Part shown: in pieces, positions 25,011 through 35,300 of the stretch
Numbering within the stretch: position 1 is the stretch's first letter
Layout of the letters: each line of letters starts with the position of its first letter
Source of the DNA: an uncultured Saprospiraceae bacterium
Lineage (GTDB): Bacteria > Bacteroidota > Bacteroidia > Chitinophagales > Saprospiraceae
Assembly: GCA_937959275.1 (NCBI GenBank)
Contig: CALGLU010000073.1
Location: 1 to 47,971, forward strand
Length of the DNA: 47,971 nt
Direction of reading: 5' to 3'
Translations under genes and position numbers: made by a program
Notes under the pieces: model-generated
The model's database searches: none
What the model was told of the DNA's origin: nothing
Seen by the model: only the letters and a program-made list of their open reading frames with translations

Positions 25011-26318
25011 TTACTTTTGGCCTATTGGGTCTCTCTCTAAGAACTCATCATACAATAAAGTATGTCGACTTTCCAAAGGCACCTTCCAACCACCAATAAA
25101 TAAATGCAGAATATCAGTCTTCGTCTCAAACGGATCGCCATCAGAAACAAAAAGATTCGCGTGCTTACCCACATCCAAACTGCCGAGCTGATCGGCAACT
25201 CCAAACATTTCTGCTGGACTGAGTGTAATGGCTCTAAGTGCTTCATCTACACCCATCCCATAGGTCGCAGCAAAGCCTGCTTCATAGGGTAGGTTACGCA
25301 CATTTTCATAAGAATCTGTTCGCAGTGCAACCTTGACTCCAGCCTTTTGCATCTTCCCTGCATTTGCATAGGCGATATCATACCTGTCAGATTCTCTGGC
25401 AGGAATATCCATCACAGGCCCAACAATGACTGGAATACCTGCTGCTGCAATTTGATCAGCCACTCTAAAGCCTTCCTTGACACCAGTCAGAATAGCATTT
25501 AATTTGTTCTCTGTGATCCACTTTATAGCGGATTCAATATCAGATTTTTTATTGACCTCAACCATTAAGTGTCGATTGCCTCGCGCTACCTCAAGCATCG
25601 CATCCATCGCAGGATTATAATCATCACGTGACTTATTAAGAGCCATTGTGGCTGAATCAATCTTGGTATATAGCTTGATTTTACTCCAGGTTTCGTCTAG
25701 TTTTTTGATCGCCTTCTCTGCATCTTTTTTGATGTCTTCTTCACTCCGTCGGTCTCTCCACCCACGCTTTCCAGTGCTTGGAAAATTCATGATGACAGCT
25801 TTGTAGCCGGCAAACATCTGGTCGGGTGTATAGCCGTGTAGATTAATCAGCGCTGCCGTTCCAGGAAATGTCCCACCTGATGGTTTGGTGATAGCAGATG
25901 TGATACCATTCACGCGAGTCACAGGGATAGCGACACCATTTGGATTAACCGCTGTTAACGCCTCCATATGTGGAATAAAATCTCCGATTTCGCTATGATC
26001 AGATGTCAAGCTCACAGAACCCACCTCACGTAAGCCCAATTGAGTGCCACTATCAATGAATCCAGGATATACAAATTGATCACGGCAATCCACTACAGTG
26101 GTTCCTTCCGGCGCAGCCAATGATTCTCCAATGGCGGCAATCTTGCCATCCTCAACCAATAAGTCAGACACAAATGTGCCATTAGATACGGTGACTAATG
26201 TGCCATTTTTGAGTAAAAATGAGCCGTTCTTTGATTTAACAATGCGTTGCCCTTGCATGCTTACACTTCCCAATCCAAAAGCTAAGGCTAAACCGATAAT
26301 TATAATTGTACGTAACAT
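25011..26318 (-). CDS. amidohydrolase-family protein lacking the HxH metal motif (third of three)
   Basis: The 435-residue protein has a signal peptide (about 1-24). The urease/D-hydantoinase-like fold includes the N-terminal beta-sandwich half (L-L-K-N-G-T-L-V-T-V) and the family closing segment S-P-A-E-M-F-G-V-A-D-Q-L-G-S-L-D-V-G-K-H-A-N-L-F. At the place of the I-D-A-H-x-H signature it reads F-I-D-S-G-T-Q-L-G, so both metal-binding histidines are replaced. The later T-D-S equivalent of the last ligand is kept. It is therefore likely a pseudo-enzyme or one with changed chemistry. It lies 9 nt downstream of the intact paralogue at 26328-27680, in one operon with metF. Confidence 0.85.
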   Translation of the reverse strand: MLRTIIIIGLALAFGLGSVSMQGQRIVKSKNGSFLLKNGTLVTVSNGTFVSDLLVEDGKIAAIGESLAAPEGTTVVDCRDQFVYPGFIDSGTQLGLREVGSVSLTSDHSEIGDFIPHMEALTAVNPNGVAIPVTRVNGITSAITKPSGGTFPGTAALINLHGYTPDQMFAGYKAVIMNFPSTGKRGWRDRRSEEDIKKDAEKAIKKLDETWSKIKLYTKIDSATMALNKSRDDYNPAMDAMLEVARGNRHLMVEVNKKSDIESAIKWITENKLNAILTGVKEGFRVADQIAAAGIPVIVGPVMDIPARESDRYDIAYANAGKMQKAGVKVALRTDSYENVRNLPYEAGFAATYGMGVDEALRAITLSPAEMFGVADQLGSLDVGKHANLFVSDGDPFETKTDILHLFIGGWKVPLESRHTLLYDEFLERDPIGQK

Positions 26319-26327
26319 AATGTCTAA

Positions 26328-27680
26328 TTAATGGTGAGAGAATAATGATTCAAAAGCACCTTCCATACATCTGTGATGATCATGTGCGTCGATCTCATGA
26401 AAAGCTGGGATTGTCTCATCTGGATTCAGATCCATACGCATATCCGCAGGATCTTCATTGATGTCAAATCGGACCAAGCCGTCTACAATCGTATACTGTG
26501 GCACAGCATAAATGGAGAGCGGATGATTTTTGAAAACAGCTACATCGCCATCTTTACCGACTTCCAAAGAACCGACTCGATCTTCAATGCCGAGTTGTAT
26601 GGCAGGATGCAAAGTGATTAATTTCAGCGCTTCATTATCCGTTAAGTCACCATACTTTTGTGTCTTACCAGCTTCGTGATAGAGATGACGTATCAACTCA
26701 CCTGAATCCGAATTAATAGACGTGATGACATTGTTTCTTGTTAGTATTGCGGCATTATATGCTGTCGAATAATAGACTTCAAATTTATAAGCCCACCAAT
26801 CAGCAAAGACCGATGCGTGAGCACCAAAGGCAGCCAATTCAGGAGCAACCTTAAAGCCTTCATTGACGTGTTGAAAACAAATCTTGTTGACGCCATAATC
26901 TTCTAAGACATTCATCAGCATCAAGATTTCATCTGCTCGATAAGAATGGCAATGTATGATAATATCGCCATTTAAAATATCAACTAAAGCTTGCTTGCGC
27001 AAATCATAAGCAGGGGCAACATTAGCGCCTCCTGAAGAATATTTTTTCCAGGCTTTTTGATATTCTAGGGCCTCCGAAAAGCCTTTTCTGAAGACTTGCT
27101 CGATACCCATTCGCGATTTTGGTTGGATGCCGTTACCTTCACCATGGACACGCATTGGATTTTCGCCTAATGCAAATTTAATCGTTCGGGGAGCGCCTTG
27201 CATTTTGAAGGCCTCAGGATCTTCTTCGCCGAAATGGTGTTTCATTGTTTCACATTGTCCTCCGATGGCATTCGCTGAGCCGTGCATAGCATGTGAGACT
27301 GTCACACCTCCAGCTAAAGCCCGATATAGAGAGACTGCGTAGGGATTAATCACATCGCCGACAAAGACTTCTGCTGTTATGGGAGCAGTCGGTTCATTGA
27401 CCACATCGATTCCAGCATGTGAATGTGCATCGATAATGCCAGGCATGACATACATGCCGTCCGCATCTATCACTTTGACTTGATCACCTGCGCTGAGGCC
27501 TTCACCAATTGATTTTATTTTTCCATTTTTGATTAAGACATCAGTGTTTTCCTTTATACCGTCTGTAATGGTTATGACGGTTCCGTTTTTTATTAAAACA
27601 TCACCTTGTAGTGATTGAGCTGTAAGTGAGCCAACCAACAATAAAGTCGTGAGTATGCTTAAGATTTTCATGTTAATCAT
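26328..27680 (-). CDS. secreted amidohydrolase with intact metal site (second of three)
   Basis: This 450-residue protein has a signal peptide (about 1-22). The metal-dependent amidohydrolase fold is complete. M-P-G-I-I-D-A-H-S-H-A-G puts H87 and H89 in the HxH motif. The conserved middle I-I-H-C-H-S-Y-R and C-F-Q-H-V-N-E-G supply further histidines, and S-I-N-S-D-S-G-E supplies the late aspartate. The natural substrate cannot be told from sequence. Relatives hydrolyse cyclic amides, dipeptides or similar compounds. It is flanked, 9 nt and 1 nt away, by two paralogues that have lost this motif. It is the only one of the three likely to be catalytically active in the classic way. Confidence 0.9.
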   Translation of the reverse strand: MINMKILSILTTLLLVGSLTAQSLQGDVLIKNGTVITITDGIKENTDVLIKNGKIKSIGEGLSAGDQVKVIDADGMYVMPGIIDAHSHAGIDVVNEPTAPITAEVFVGDVINPYAVSLYRALAGGVTVSHAMHGSANAIGGQCETMKHHFGEEDPEAFKMQGAPRTIKFALGENPMRVHGEGNGIQPKSRMGIEQVFRKGFSEALEYQKAWKKYSSGGANVAPAYDLRKQALVDILNGDIIIHCHSYRADEILMLMNVLEDYGVNKICFQHVNEGFKVAPELAAFGAHASVFADWWAYKFEVYYSTAYNAAILTRNNVITSINSDSGELIRHLYHEAGKTQKYGDLTDNEALKLITLHPAIQLGIEDRVGSLEVGKDGDVAVFKNHPLSIYAVPQYTIVDGLVRFDINEDPADMRMDLNPDETIPAFHEIDAHDHHRCMEGAFESLFSHH

Positions 27681-27681
27681 T

Positions 27682-29358
27682 TTAAGGGTTAGAAACTTTT
27701 GAGCCAGACACTTCTGCTGTCATCATACCATTGGCAATATCAACAGAGCCTTCAAATTCGTCTCCTTCGACGACCGCCGAGATAACAACGGGAGCAGAAC
27801 TGCCATTAACATCACTCGTCATTTTGAGGGTCACCGAAGAACCGTCTACTTCTATTGAATCAAATGTCTCTTCTTCGTCATCCATGTCTGTTGTCATGGT
27901 TCCTGTATATCCATCATCTGTTTTCTCTATTTCCATAGTGCCACTTATTTGCATGCCTTGCGCATCAATACTCAAGGACCAGGTTCCAGATAAATCAATC
28001 ACAGCATCTTTGTCTCCCTCTTTTTTATCTTTCTTCTTCTTGACTTCTTGTTTATACTTTTTACCATCGACAAAGACATATTTTATGTTTGCCTTCTCTT
28101 TAAAGTATGTGGTATCAGTTACAATAAGATTTGCCATTTTGCCTCGTTCAATAGTGCCTGCCATCGCACTGATGCCTAATAGCTTTGCAGGGCTCGTGGT
28201 AAGGGATGCCAAGGCAGCATCTTCACTTAATCCAGCTTCAATCATGCGTCTTAGATTAGCTCTGATATCACTAGTCTTTACATCTTTGATTGACATCGAA
28301 AAGGCAACATTAGCGTCTTCTAGGAGCGCAGCTTGGGACACGTAGGCTAGCTTAGCTTGCTTTGCACGTTCCATCAATTGTTTCATTTCAGTATCTGCCT
28401 CTTCGTCTTTAACTTTCTTCTTTTTGTCTTCTTTTGCTTTCTTTGGTAAACCCAAAGAGATCACCATTGGAATGTTCTTAGATTTTATCTTATCCTTCAA
28501 CTTAAATCCTTGCTTCACATCTGTAAGTACCATGTTGAAGCCAAGTTCGTTTTGAAGAGCCATGCTTCGACTGATATCTAGTGTCTTAGGTGCATGAAAA
28601 AAGACAGGGATTGATTTATTCGTTACGGAGTATAAAGCTTTAATCGAGCTATCAAAACTAGGTCGTTTCATACCAGAAGGTGCAGACTTATACTTTTTCT
28701 CATGGTCAGTGGCTAGCTCTGCTTGCTTATAGAGCTCTCTCCACTTAGACATGACGGCTATTGATGTTGCAGGATAGACTCTTGTTTTTGAGGGTAATAA
28801 GGAACCATACAAAGACATGTTTTCTGCTAAGACCATGTCTTCTACAGTATTACCTGATAGGATAATGAGTGATCCTTTTCCAGACATCATTCGCCCATTA
28901 GGCACCACGTGAGCAATTGAAAAGCCCTCTTTACGAAGCGCACTAATAGAGCCATCACTTGGCTTAAGTAAATCTCTGATAGATTGCTCAGGAGTAATAC
29001 CAGCTACATCATTTGGTGGGTCATGTTTCTTAACATTTGAGTTAGAGTTGCCCCCTTTTTTATCATCTGCTTTTGGCAGTCCTGCATGCGAGAGAGCTGC
29101 AACAAAACCGGCATAGACAAATAGGCTATCCGCAGCAATGACCTCTGCATCAAAAGGAATTTGCAGGTTTTTTCCGACATTTTCGATTAGACCATCTCTA
29201 ATGATAATTGTCGCTCCTTCCAACATTTGGCCTGGTTTCACAACGACATTCGCATTTGTTATGGCGTAAGTCGACGTGACATCAGGCACATCTGATTGTG
29301 CTGGCATGAGCGTAACTAAACATATGAGAAAGCCAAGAGCTAAGATTTTTTTAATCAT
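27682..29358 (-). CDS. amidohydrolase-like protein with altered metal site and C-terminal beta domain (first of three)
   Basis: This 558-residue protein has a signal peptide (about 1-21, ending M-P-A-Q). The amidohydrolase fold is recognisable by the opening (T-N-A-N-V-V-V-K-P-G) and the T-S-P-A-K-L-L-G-I-S-A-M-A-G-T-I-E-R-G-K-M-A-N-L closing segment. Where I-D-A-H-x-H is expected it reads F-V-A-A-L-S-H-A-G, so the aspartate and first histidine are lost, and no late aspartate is seen. After a lysine-rich linker (K-K-K-K-D-K-K-E-G) there is an added C-terminal beta-rich domain of about 100 residues (D-L-S-G-T-W-S-L-S) that its paralogues lack. It is probably a structural or binding partner of the active paralogue 1 nt downstream. 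Confidence 0.83.
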   Translation of the reverse strand: MIKKILALGFLICLVTLMPAQSDVPDVTSTYAITNANVVVKPGQMLEGATIIIRDGLIENVGKNLQIPFDAEVIAADSLFVYAGFVAALSHAGLPKADDKKGGNSNSNVKKHDPPNDVAGITPEQSIRDLLKPSDGSISALRKEGFSIAHVVPNGRMMSGKGSLIILSGNTVEDMVLAENMSLYGSLLPSKTRVYPATSIAVMSKWRELYKQAELATDHEKKYKSAPSGMKRPSFDSSIKALYSVTNKSIPVFFHAPKTLDISRSMALQNELGFNMVLTDVKQGFKLKDKIKSKNIPMVISLGLPKKAKEDKKKKVKDEEADTEMKQLMERAKQAKLAYVSQAALLEDANVAFSMSIKDVKTSDIRANLRRMIEAGLSEDAALASLTTSPAKLLGISAMAGTIERGKMANLIVTDTTYFKEKANIKYVFVDGKKYKQEVKKKKDKKEGDKDAVIDLSGTWSLSIDAQGMQISGTMEIEKTDDGYTGTMTTDMDDEEETFDSIEVDGSSVTLKMTSDVNGSSAPVVISAVVEGDEFEGSVDIANGMMTAEVSGSKVSNP

Positions 29359-29374
29359 GATTCTTTTTTAGTCT

Positions 29375-30331
29375 TTAATAAACAGCTTCTACAATTTTTC
29401 TGGTCGTTTCAACATCTCCCATTGTATAATAATGGAGAGAGGGGACACCTCTTGCCTTGAGTTCTTTTGACTGTTGTATACACCACTCAGTACCAACTTG
29501 AAGGATAGCCTCTGGTCCTTTTGCTTTGTACATTGCCTTGACTAGAGCTTCCGGAAAATTGATAAAGAATTTTCTAGGGATCGTGGTGAGTTGATATCTT
29601 TTTGTCAAAGGTTTTAGACCTGGCACAATAGGTACATCGATACCTGCGGCTCGACAAGCATCGACGAAAGCGAAAAATTTATCATTGTCAAAAAACATCT
29701 GCGTGACAATATAATCTGCACCTGCTTCAACTTTTTTCTTAAGCCAGTAAATATCACTTTCTAAGTTCGGTGCCTCAAAATGCTTTTCTGGATATCCCGC
29801 AATGCCAATGCAAAAATCTGTCTTCGCTCCATCATCAATAGCTGAATCAACATACTTTCCTTCATTCATTCCTTGGATTTGTTTAACCAGATCATAGGCA
29901 AATTTGTGGCCACCTGGTTCAGGAATAAATTTGTCTTCTAAATGTCTAGCATCGCCTCTCAGTGCTAATACATTATTGATGTTCAAAAAATTCAAGTCAA
30001 TTAATGCATTCTCTGTTTCATCAACAGTAAAGCCACCACAGATTAAGTGCGGCACAGCATCTACACCATAGCGATGCATAATCGACGCACAGATACCGAC
30101 TGTACCAGGACGTTTTCGAATGGCGACCTTCTCATAATAGCCGCTCTCTTTTACATTATAGATATAGTCCTCTCGATGATAGGTGACATCAATAAAAGGA
30201 GGCTTAAATTCCATTAACGGGTCAAGAATGTCAAAAATCTGTCCCATTGTCCCACCTTTTACTGGCGGCAGAATCTCAAATGATACAAATGTTTCTCCTT
30301 GATTATTCTTAAAATAGTCTGTTACTTTCAC
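29375..30331 (-). CDS. metF: 5,10-methylenetetrahydrofolate reductase
   Basis: This 318-residue FAD enzyme reduces 5,10-methylene-THF to 5-methyl-THF, supplying the methyl group for methionine synthesis. Family signatures are F-V-S-F-E-I-L-P-P near residue 15, D-V-T-Y-H-R-E, L-A-L-R-G-D near 140, G-I-A-G-Y-P-E-K-H, and T-Q-M-F-F-D-N near 215. Length and motifs are normal. It opens the minus-strand operon with three amidohydrolases, the next gene starting 16 nt downstream, an unusual pairing. No riboswitch resembling the one before metZ is visible upstream. Its presence fits with metZ at 41645 as part of methionine biosynthesis. Confidence 0.93.
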   Translation of the reverse strand: MKVTDYFKNNQGETFVSFEILPPVKGGTMGQIFDILDPLMEFKPPFIDVTYHREDYIYNVKESGYYEKVAIRKRPGTVGICASIMHRYGVDAVPHLICGGFTVDETENALIDLNFLNINNVLALRGDARHLEDKFIPEPGGHKFAYDLVKQIQGMNEGKYVDSAIDDGAKTDFCIGIAGYPEKHFEAPNLESDIYWLKKKVEAGADYIVTQMFFDNDKFFAFVDACRAAGIDVPIVPGLKPLTKRYQLTTIPRKFFINFPEALVKAMYKAKGPEAILQVGTEWCIQQSKELKARGVPSLHYYTMGDVETTRKIVEAVY

Positions 30332-30485
30332 AGCTTGTATTTGCGTTTTATAATAATAAATCTTCGTGACTAATTAGAATGTGCATATGATGTGTAGATA
30401 TTGCAAATTCCACTCCAATAACTGTATGAAGTGATTTAAATCAATTCAAAGCAAAGATGTACCATTTCGACTTAAAATCTACTTC

Positions 30486-30671
30486 TTACTCATTTAAATC
30501 ATACCAAACGTGATTTGGTTTACTTGTCCAAGGGTTATTTTTAGTCCGAAACCGAAATGGCCAATTTGAACATTCTTCGGCGGTTGCCATCCCGACGCGT
30601 GGCCCTGTTATGATATCTAAGTCTGTATACGTCTGATAATCTTCGATCCATAAGCCAGACCTACGGTTCAA
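30486..30671 (-). pseudogene. fragment of a 3-methyladenine DNA glycosylase (Mpg/AAG type)
   Basis: A 61-residue open frame reads G-L-W-I-E-D-Y, then I-I-T-G-P-R-V-G, then N-W-P-F-R-F and N-P-W-T-S-K-P-N. This is the order of motifs at the C-terminus of alkyladenine DNA glycosylases (L-W-I-E-D, x-x-P-R-I-G-V, P-W-R-F, N-x-x-V-S). An in-frame stop lies a few codons upstream and there is no sign of the N-terminal catalytic part, so this is most likely the remnant of a larger gene. It has only a TTG start and no operon partner. The AlkC/AlkD-like gene at 2605 may now cover the repair role. Alternatively it is an unrelated small protein. Confidence 0.5.
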
Positions 30672-31012
30672 TAGGTTGAGGTATCATGAGCTTTAGTGAT
30701 GAAAAGAGAAGAAAAAAAACTTGAAGTATTGCAGAAGGTACACTACCTGAAACACATAAGACACATTAGACCTGTGGTACTTGGACAAGACACATAAGAA
30801 TAAAACTATGTGCTCTATCATCCTATGTGGTTCAAAAGAAATCTATGTGCCCTATCATATCTGAATACTCTGAACGTGAGTGTTTACTTCGACTTAATAA
30901 ATGGAAAGAATAAAGACTTTTTATTGAAAAGCCTGTTTTATCATCTAGGTTAATGTTTGCTTAAATCCTTAGAATTATCACATTTTAGTGCCGAATTAAG
31001 GTTATTTGTATA
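30672..31012. other. intergenic region with degenerate direct repeats
   Basis: No gene is seen. CTATGTGCTCTATCAT at 30806-30821 and CTATGTGCCCTATCAT at 30843-30858 are near-identical direct repeats 37 bp apart, and A-C-A-C-A-T-A-A-G words nearby are inverted versions. This looks like a decayed repeat rather than a gene. The promoter of the plus-strand plug gene should lie toward the right end. Confidence 0.45.
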
Positions 31013-32272
31013 ATGAGGTTGCTCTATATATTTTTGATTACAATCACATCACTTGCTATTTCGTTTGGGCAAGATGACTTTATCTATGAAGACGAGATCT
31101 ATTTAGAATACATCAAAAGCGTCAAGTTTCATCATTCTGGTTTATTTACATCGATGCCAATTATCGATTTAGGAACCTCAGGTAGCTTGATGTTGAGTTT
31201 TGACGACCTAGAAGCTGGAGATAAAGACTTTACCTATGAGCTTATCCATTGTGATAAAAACTGGCAGCCATCTGATCTTGATGAATATGATTTTATTGAG
31301 GGATTTAATGGAGAAGAAATTAATGAAGTCAATTACTCGGTAGGCACATTTATAAATTACACTCATTACGAATTGGTCTTACCTAATGATGATATCTCTT
31401 GGACCATTTCTGGAAATTACTTGTTGGTGGTCTACGAAGACGAATACGATAAAGTGCCAGCCATTACGCGACGATTTATGGTGGTAGAGCCATTGGTGAC
31501 AATTTTAGCGCAAGTTGATCAACCAATGAATGTATCTAAATTTAGGACGCATCATGAAATCGATTTTAGTATCAATTTTAAAGACTTTAGGATTATCAAT
31601 CCTATGAATGAGATACAAGTCGCACTGCTACAAAACAATCGCTGGGACAATGCCTTGACAGGGATTAAACCCAGATTTGTCAGAGGCGAAAACATTGACT
31701 TTAATTTTGTTGACCAACATAATTTTCCTGCTGGAAAAGAATTCAGAGGAGTGGATTTGAGAAGTACTAAATATAGAGGCAATGGTGTTCATTCGATAGA
31801 TAGAAATGCCTACGGGATTGATATGCTTGTCAATTTAGATCAGAATCGATATTGGGAAAATTATCATACCTATGACGATATTAATGGCCAATATGTGATT
31901 GAGTCTGCAGACGATAGGAATAGTGAACTTCAGTCTGAATACATGAATGTCTTTTTCAATTTGAATTTAGACGAACCAGTACTAGAGGGCGACGTATACG
32001 TGATAGGCTCTTTTACGGATTGGCAATTTAGAGAAGAGAATAGAATGGAATATGATTCTTTTCGAAAGATGTATTCCAAGTCGATCGAGCTGAAGCAGGG
32101 TTATTATGACTATTTGTATGCCATTAAAAAAGGAGACGAAGTTGACTATTCTGCCTTGGAAGGCAATTGGTTTGAAACAGAAAGTGAATATACAGTCTTA
32201 GCCTATTATTCAGAATTCGGCTCGCGCTATGATCGATTGATTGGTCTTGCTAATTTGAATTCTGTACGGTGA
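31013..32272 (+). CDS. type IX secretion system plug protein (DUF5103)
   Basis: This 419-residue protein has a signal peptide (about 1-19, ending I-S-F-G). It is all-beta throughout, with the DUF5103 pattern: I-K-S-V-K-F-H near the start, Y-E-L-I-H-C-D-K-N-W-Q-P-S-D-L, L-L-V-V-Y-E-D, and the late V-Y-V-I-G-S-F-T-D-W. DUF5103 proteins were identified as the periplasmic plug that closes the SprA outer-membrane translocon of the T9SS. The gene is usually unlinked to other T9SS genes, as here. Its presence shows that this organism has a T9SS, consistent with the sorting domain on the protein at 9904. It is a single gene. Confidence 0.9.
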   Translation: MRLLYIFLITITSLAISFGQDDFIYEDEIYLEYIKSVKFHHSGLFTSMPIIDLGTSGSLMLSFDDLEAGDKDFTYELIHCDKNWQPSDLDEYDFIEGFNGEEINEVNYSVGTFINYTHYELVLPNDDISWTISGNYLLVVYEDEYDKVPAITRRFMVVEPLVTILAQVDQPMNVSKFRTHHEIDFSINFKDFRIINPMNEIQVALLQNNRWDNALTGIKPRFVRGENIDFNFVDQHNFPAGKEFRGVDLRSTKYRGNGVHSIDRNAYGIDMLVNLDQNRYWENYHTYDDINGQYVIESADDRNSELQSEYMNVFFNLNLDEPVLEGDVYVIGSFTDWQFREENRMEYDSFRKMYSKSIELKQGYYDYLYAIKKGDEVDYSALEGNWFETESEYTVLAYYSEFGSRYDRLIGLANLNSVR

Positions 32273-32329
32273 TCCGTGTAAGATTTTAATGCAACCCGCG
32301 ACTATTTTGTACCGACGGTAGTTCAATTT

Positions 32330-35300
32330 TTATTGACCACCACAACCATCAATAAATGCATGGAAAATTGCACCAGATACTATTTCGAAAACAGGGTCTA
32401 GAATAATAGCCTGCTTCGAATCGTAAATTACATCAGAATTATTATTGATGTTTTGTACCGACCGAATGATGCCATCTGTTTCAAATTTCTCATCCACAGT
32501 TTGTATTCCCATTAATGTATTTGCATTGTCAAAGTTTTGATAACATCCTATATCAATCGTATAGTCTTCAACTTCACCAAAGTAGTTTTGGCATGGTTCA
32601 GCAGTGTTTGGATCTGCATATATCACCCTCACCCTCATCGTAGTTATACCAGAAGATAGCATTGGTATACTGAAGTTACCGATACTCTCATGTATGGATC
32701 TATTTATCGGTGACATTGGGATTAGGTCTGTAGCGTCAAAAACGCCATTTCTATCAAAATCAATCCAGGCATAGACCTCATCCAAGGGAAATGAATAATT
32801 GAGTGAAACAGTCAGTGTGTGATTGATCCCTTTATCTAATGTCGTTCTATAGATTTTGAAATCACTATAAGAGGTTTTGGTTGAACTATGATCTAGTGTA
32901 TTCAGTCTTACTCTATTAATCCAGTCAGCTCCTGTACCTGCTGATCCCATGGCGTTACAGTAACTTAGGTTTGAAATGCCGCCTTCGCAAAGACAGGCCA
33001 TGGAATATGTTTCTCCACTTGTGTCGGGATTCCCATCTTCACAGGCTTGACCAATGAGGGTGTCATCAAGGTTTGGACATGTATCAAATAGATCACATAT
33101 CCCATCATTATCGGCGTCAGGATCTGTGGGCATGCAAGATTCGATCTCGATGTCAGCTTCAAAAATACCTCGTCCATGAGTACCTACTCTGATTTTTTGA
33201 ATACTATACTGTATCTCGATATCTTCTACTCTTGTATTTGGTAAGTCACCATATTCTAACCAGTCATTCGTATTCACATCTCTGTAAAAAACACCAACAT
33301 CTGTTCCTACAAAAATGCCTTCTGGGACATCCTGATATAATTCAATAGCTCCTATAGACACATTGGGCAAAGTGCCACTTATATTAATCCAACTATCACC
33401 AGCATCAAGCGATCGATAGACCTTACTGCCTTGCGAATAGCCTGGTACAGAAATATATAGAGTATTCATATCTAAAGGATCAACCTCAATATCAGAAATC
33501 AAACCACCTGAAGGCATTGATTTCGTTACCCAAGTATTTCCTGAGATCTCTTTTACAAAGAGTTGATTACTGTTTGTTGCATAGATTCGATCTGGATTAC
33601 TTTTCGAAATGGCAATCTCCTCTAGGTTTGAACCAGCAAGGTTTGAACTAATAATTGACCATGTTTCACCTTTATCTAAAGATTCGTAAACCTGAGTATA
33701 GCCTGCAATTATTCTTGATGGATTCGTTTCATCTAATCTAAAAGGTGTTTCCCATGCACCATTCCCATTTTGACCTGGTGGAGAAATCTGAGTATTTGTA
33801 CCATTGACCCACCTTCTCAGAGCGCCCTGTTGATAAGCCCAATATCTCGTGTTGGCGTCAGTTGGGTCAATTTCTTGATTCATGCCATCTCCGGTAGAAG
33901 CATAATCGTCCCAGACACCATCGGCTTCTCGAAACATATTACCATTGTCTTGAGATCCTCCTCCTATTATGACTGGGTCAGTTTGTGCTGTTGCAATATC
34001 ATAGTATTGAGTAATTTTTAATCCATTTGATAAATTTTCAAAGGTTTTCGATGATATAGAATACCTATATAATCCTCCATCATTACAGTAATATGCCTTA
34101 TCGTTTTCTAAGGGATTTATGTACATATTTCGTTGATCAACATGAACTTCCGGTAGATTATTATTGCCAAGCCAATTCATCGTTTTTGTAAAATTTATTC
34201 CATTATTATCCGACTGATAGGTTTCAAAATTACCACTAACGATGATGTCTGCATTTAGCGGAGAAAGGACGAATACTTCATTGTTCTCCGCAAAATTACT
34301 CGTCTCAGTAAACGTTTGCCCCTCATCATATGACTTATGTAAGGTCGAAGAATGACGAGCATACACTCGACCTGGACTTGCTAGACTAATGCCTAGAAAA
34401 ACAGGGTTTGAGCCTAGAGTTGCAGTTGTATTAAATGAGGAACCTCCGTCCACACTTTTCAAAAACTGACCATTTAGTGATCCGGCATATATAATGTTGT
34501 TATTCGAGGGGTGTGGTTTGACATCAAAGCATCCTTGAGAAATAACTTTTGTATGAGTTGAGAATCCATCATCAGTTTTAAACAAACCATCTGCCGTTGC
34601 TACGAATAATGTGTTAGGATTATCGATTGATGCCTGGAGCCAGTAGATTCTAATATTATCTGTAAATGAAAAACTTAAAGAAGTGGGATTCCATGTCAGA
34701 CCTCCATCTGTGGATTTGTAAATACCGATTCCAGGTGGACCATACCAAACGTGGTCGCTTATTGCAATATAAATTGTTTGAGGATTTTGCTGATCTACAA
34801 CAATTGAGCTGACAGCCATAAACGGTAATTCATCTCCTAATGGTGTATAACTTTGCCCGCCATCTATCGTTTTCCATATGCCCCCAATAGCTGCCCCCAC
34901 ATAAAAAATATTGGGATCAGTTGGATGAAATGCCATGGAAGTTGTTCGACCTAAACCTATCTGACCCACTATGTAATCACTATATGAAATATTGGTCCAA
35001 GGAATACTACTGTACACACTTAAAGACTGGTTTTTATGTATTGAGGCTTTGGCTAATTCCGCTGGTATATTCCCAAGATGAGTCTTCTTTTCATTTAAAT
35101 GATTCTGCCAAAATCTCTTCCATCTCATATATTTTACAAAATCACCATCTCTAAATTCACCAGAACTTAATTGAGACCTTGAAAGCGTAGGATATTTATT
35201 TGTAAAGTAGTCTTCTGCTAATTTTACCGTCTCTTCATACTCGACAGCATTGCTTAATAGTTCTCTTATATTTTGTTGCGCTAGACTAACATGACTTGAC

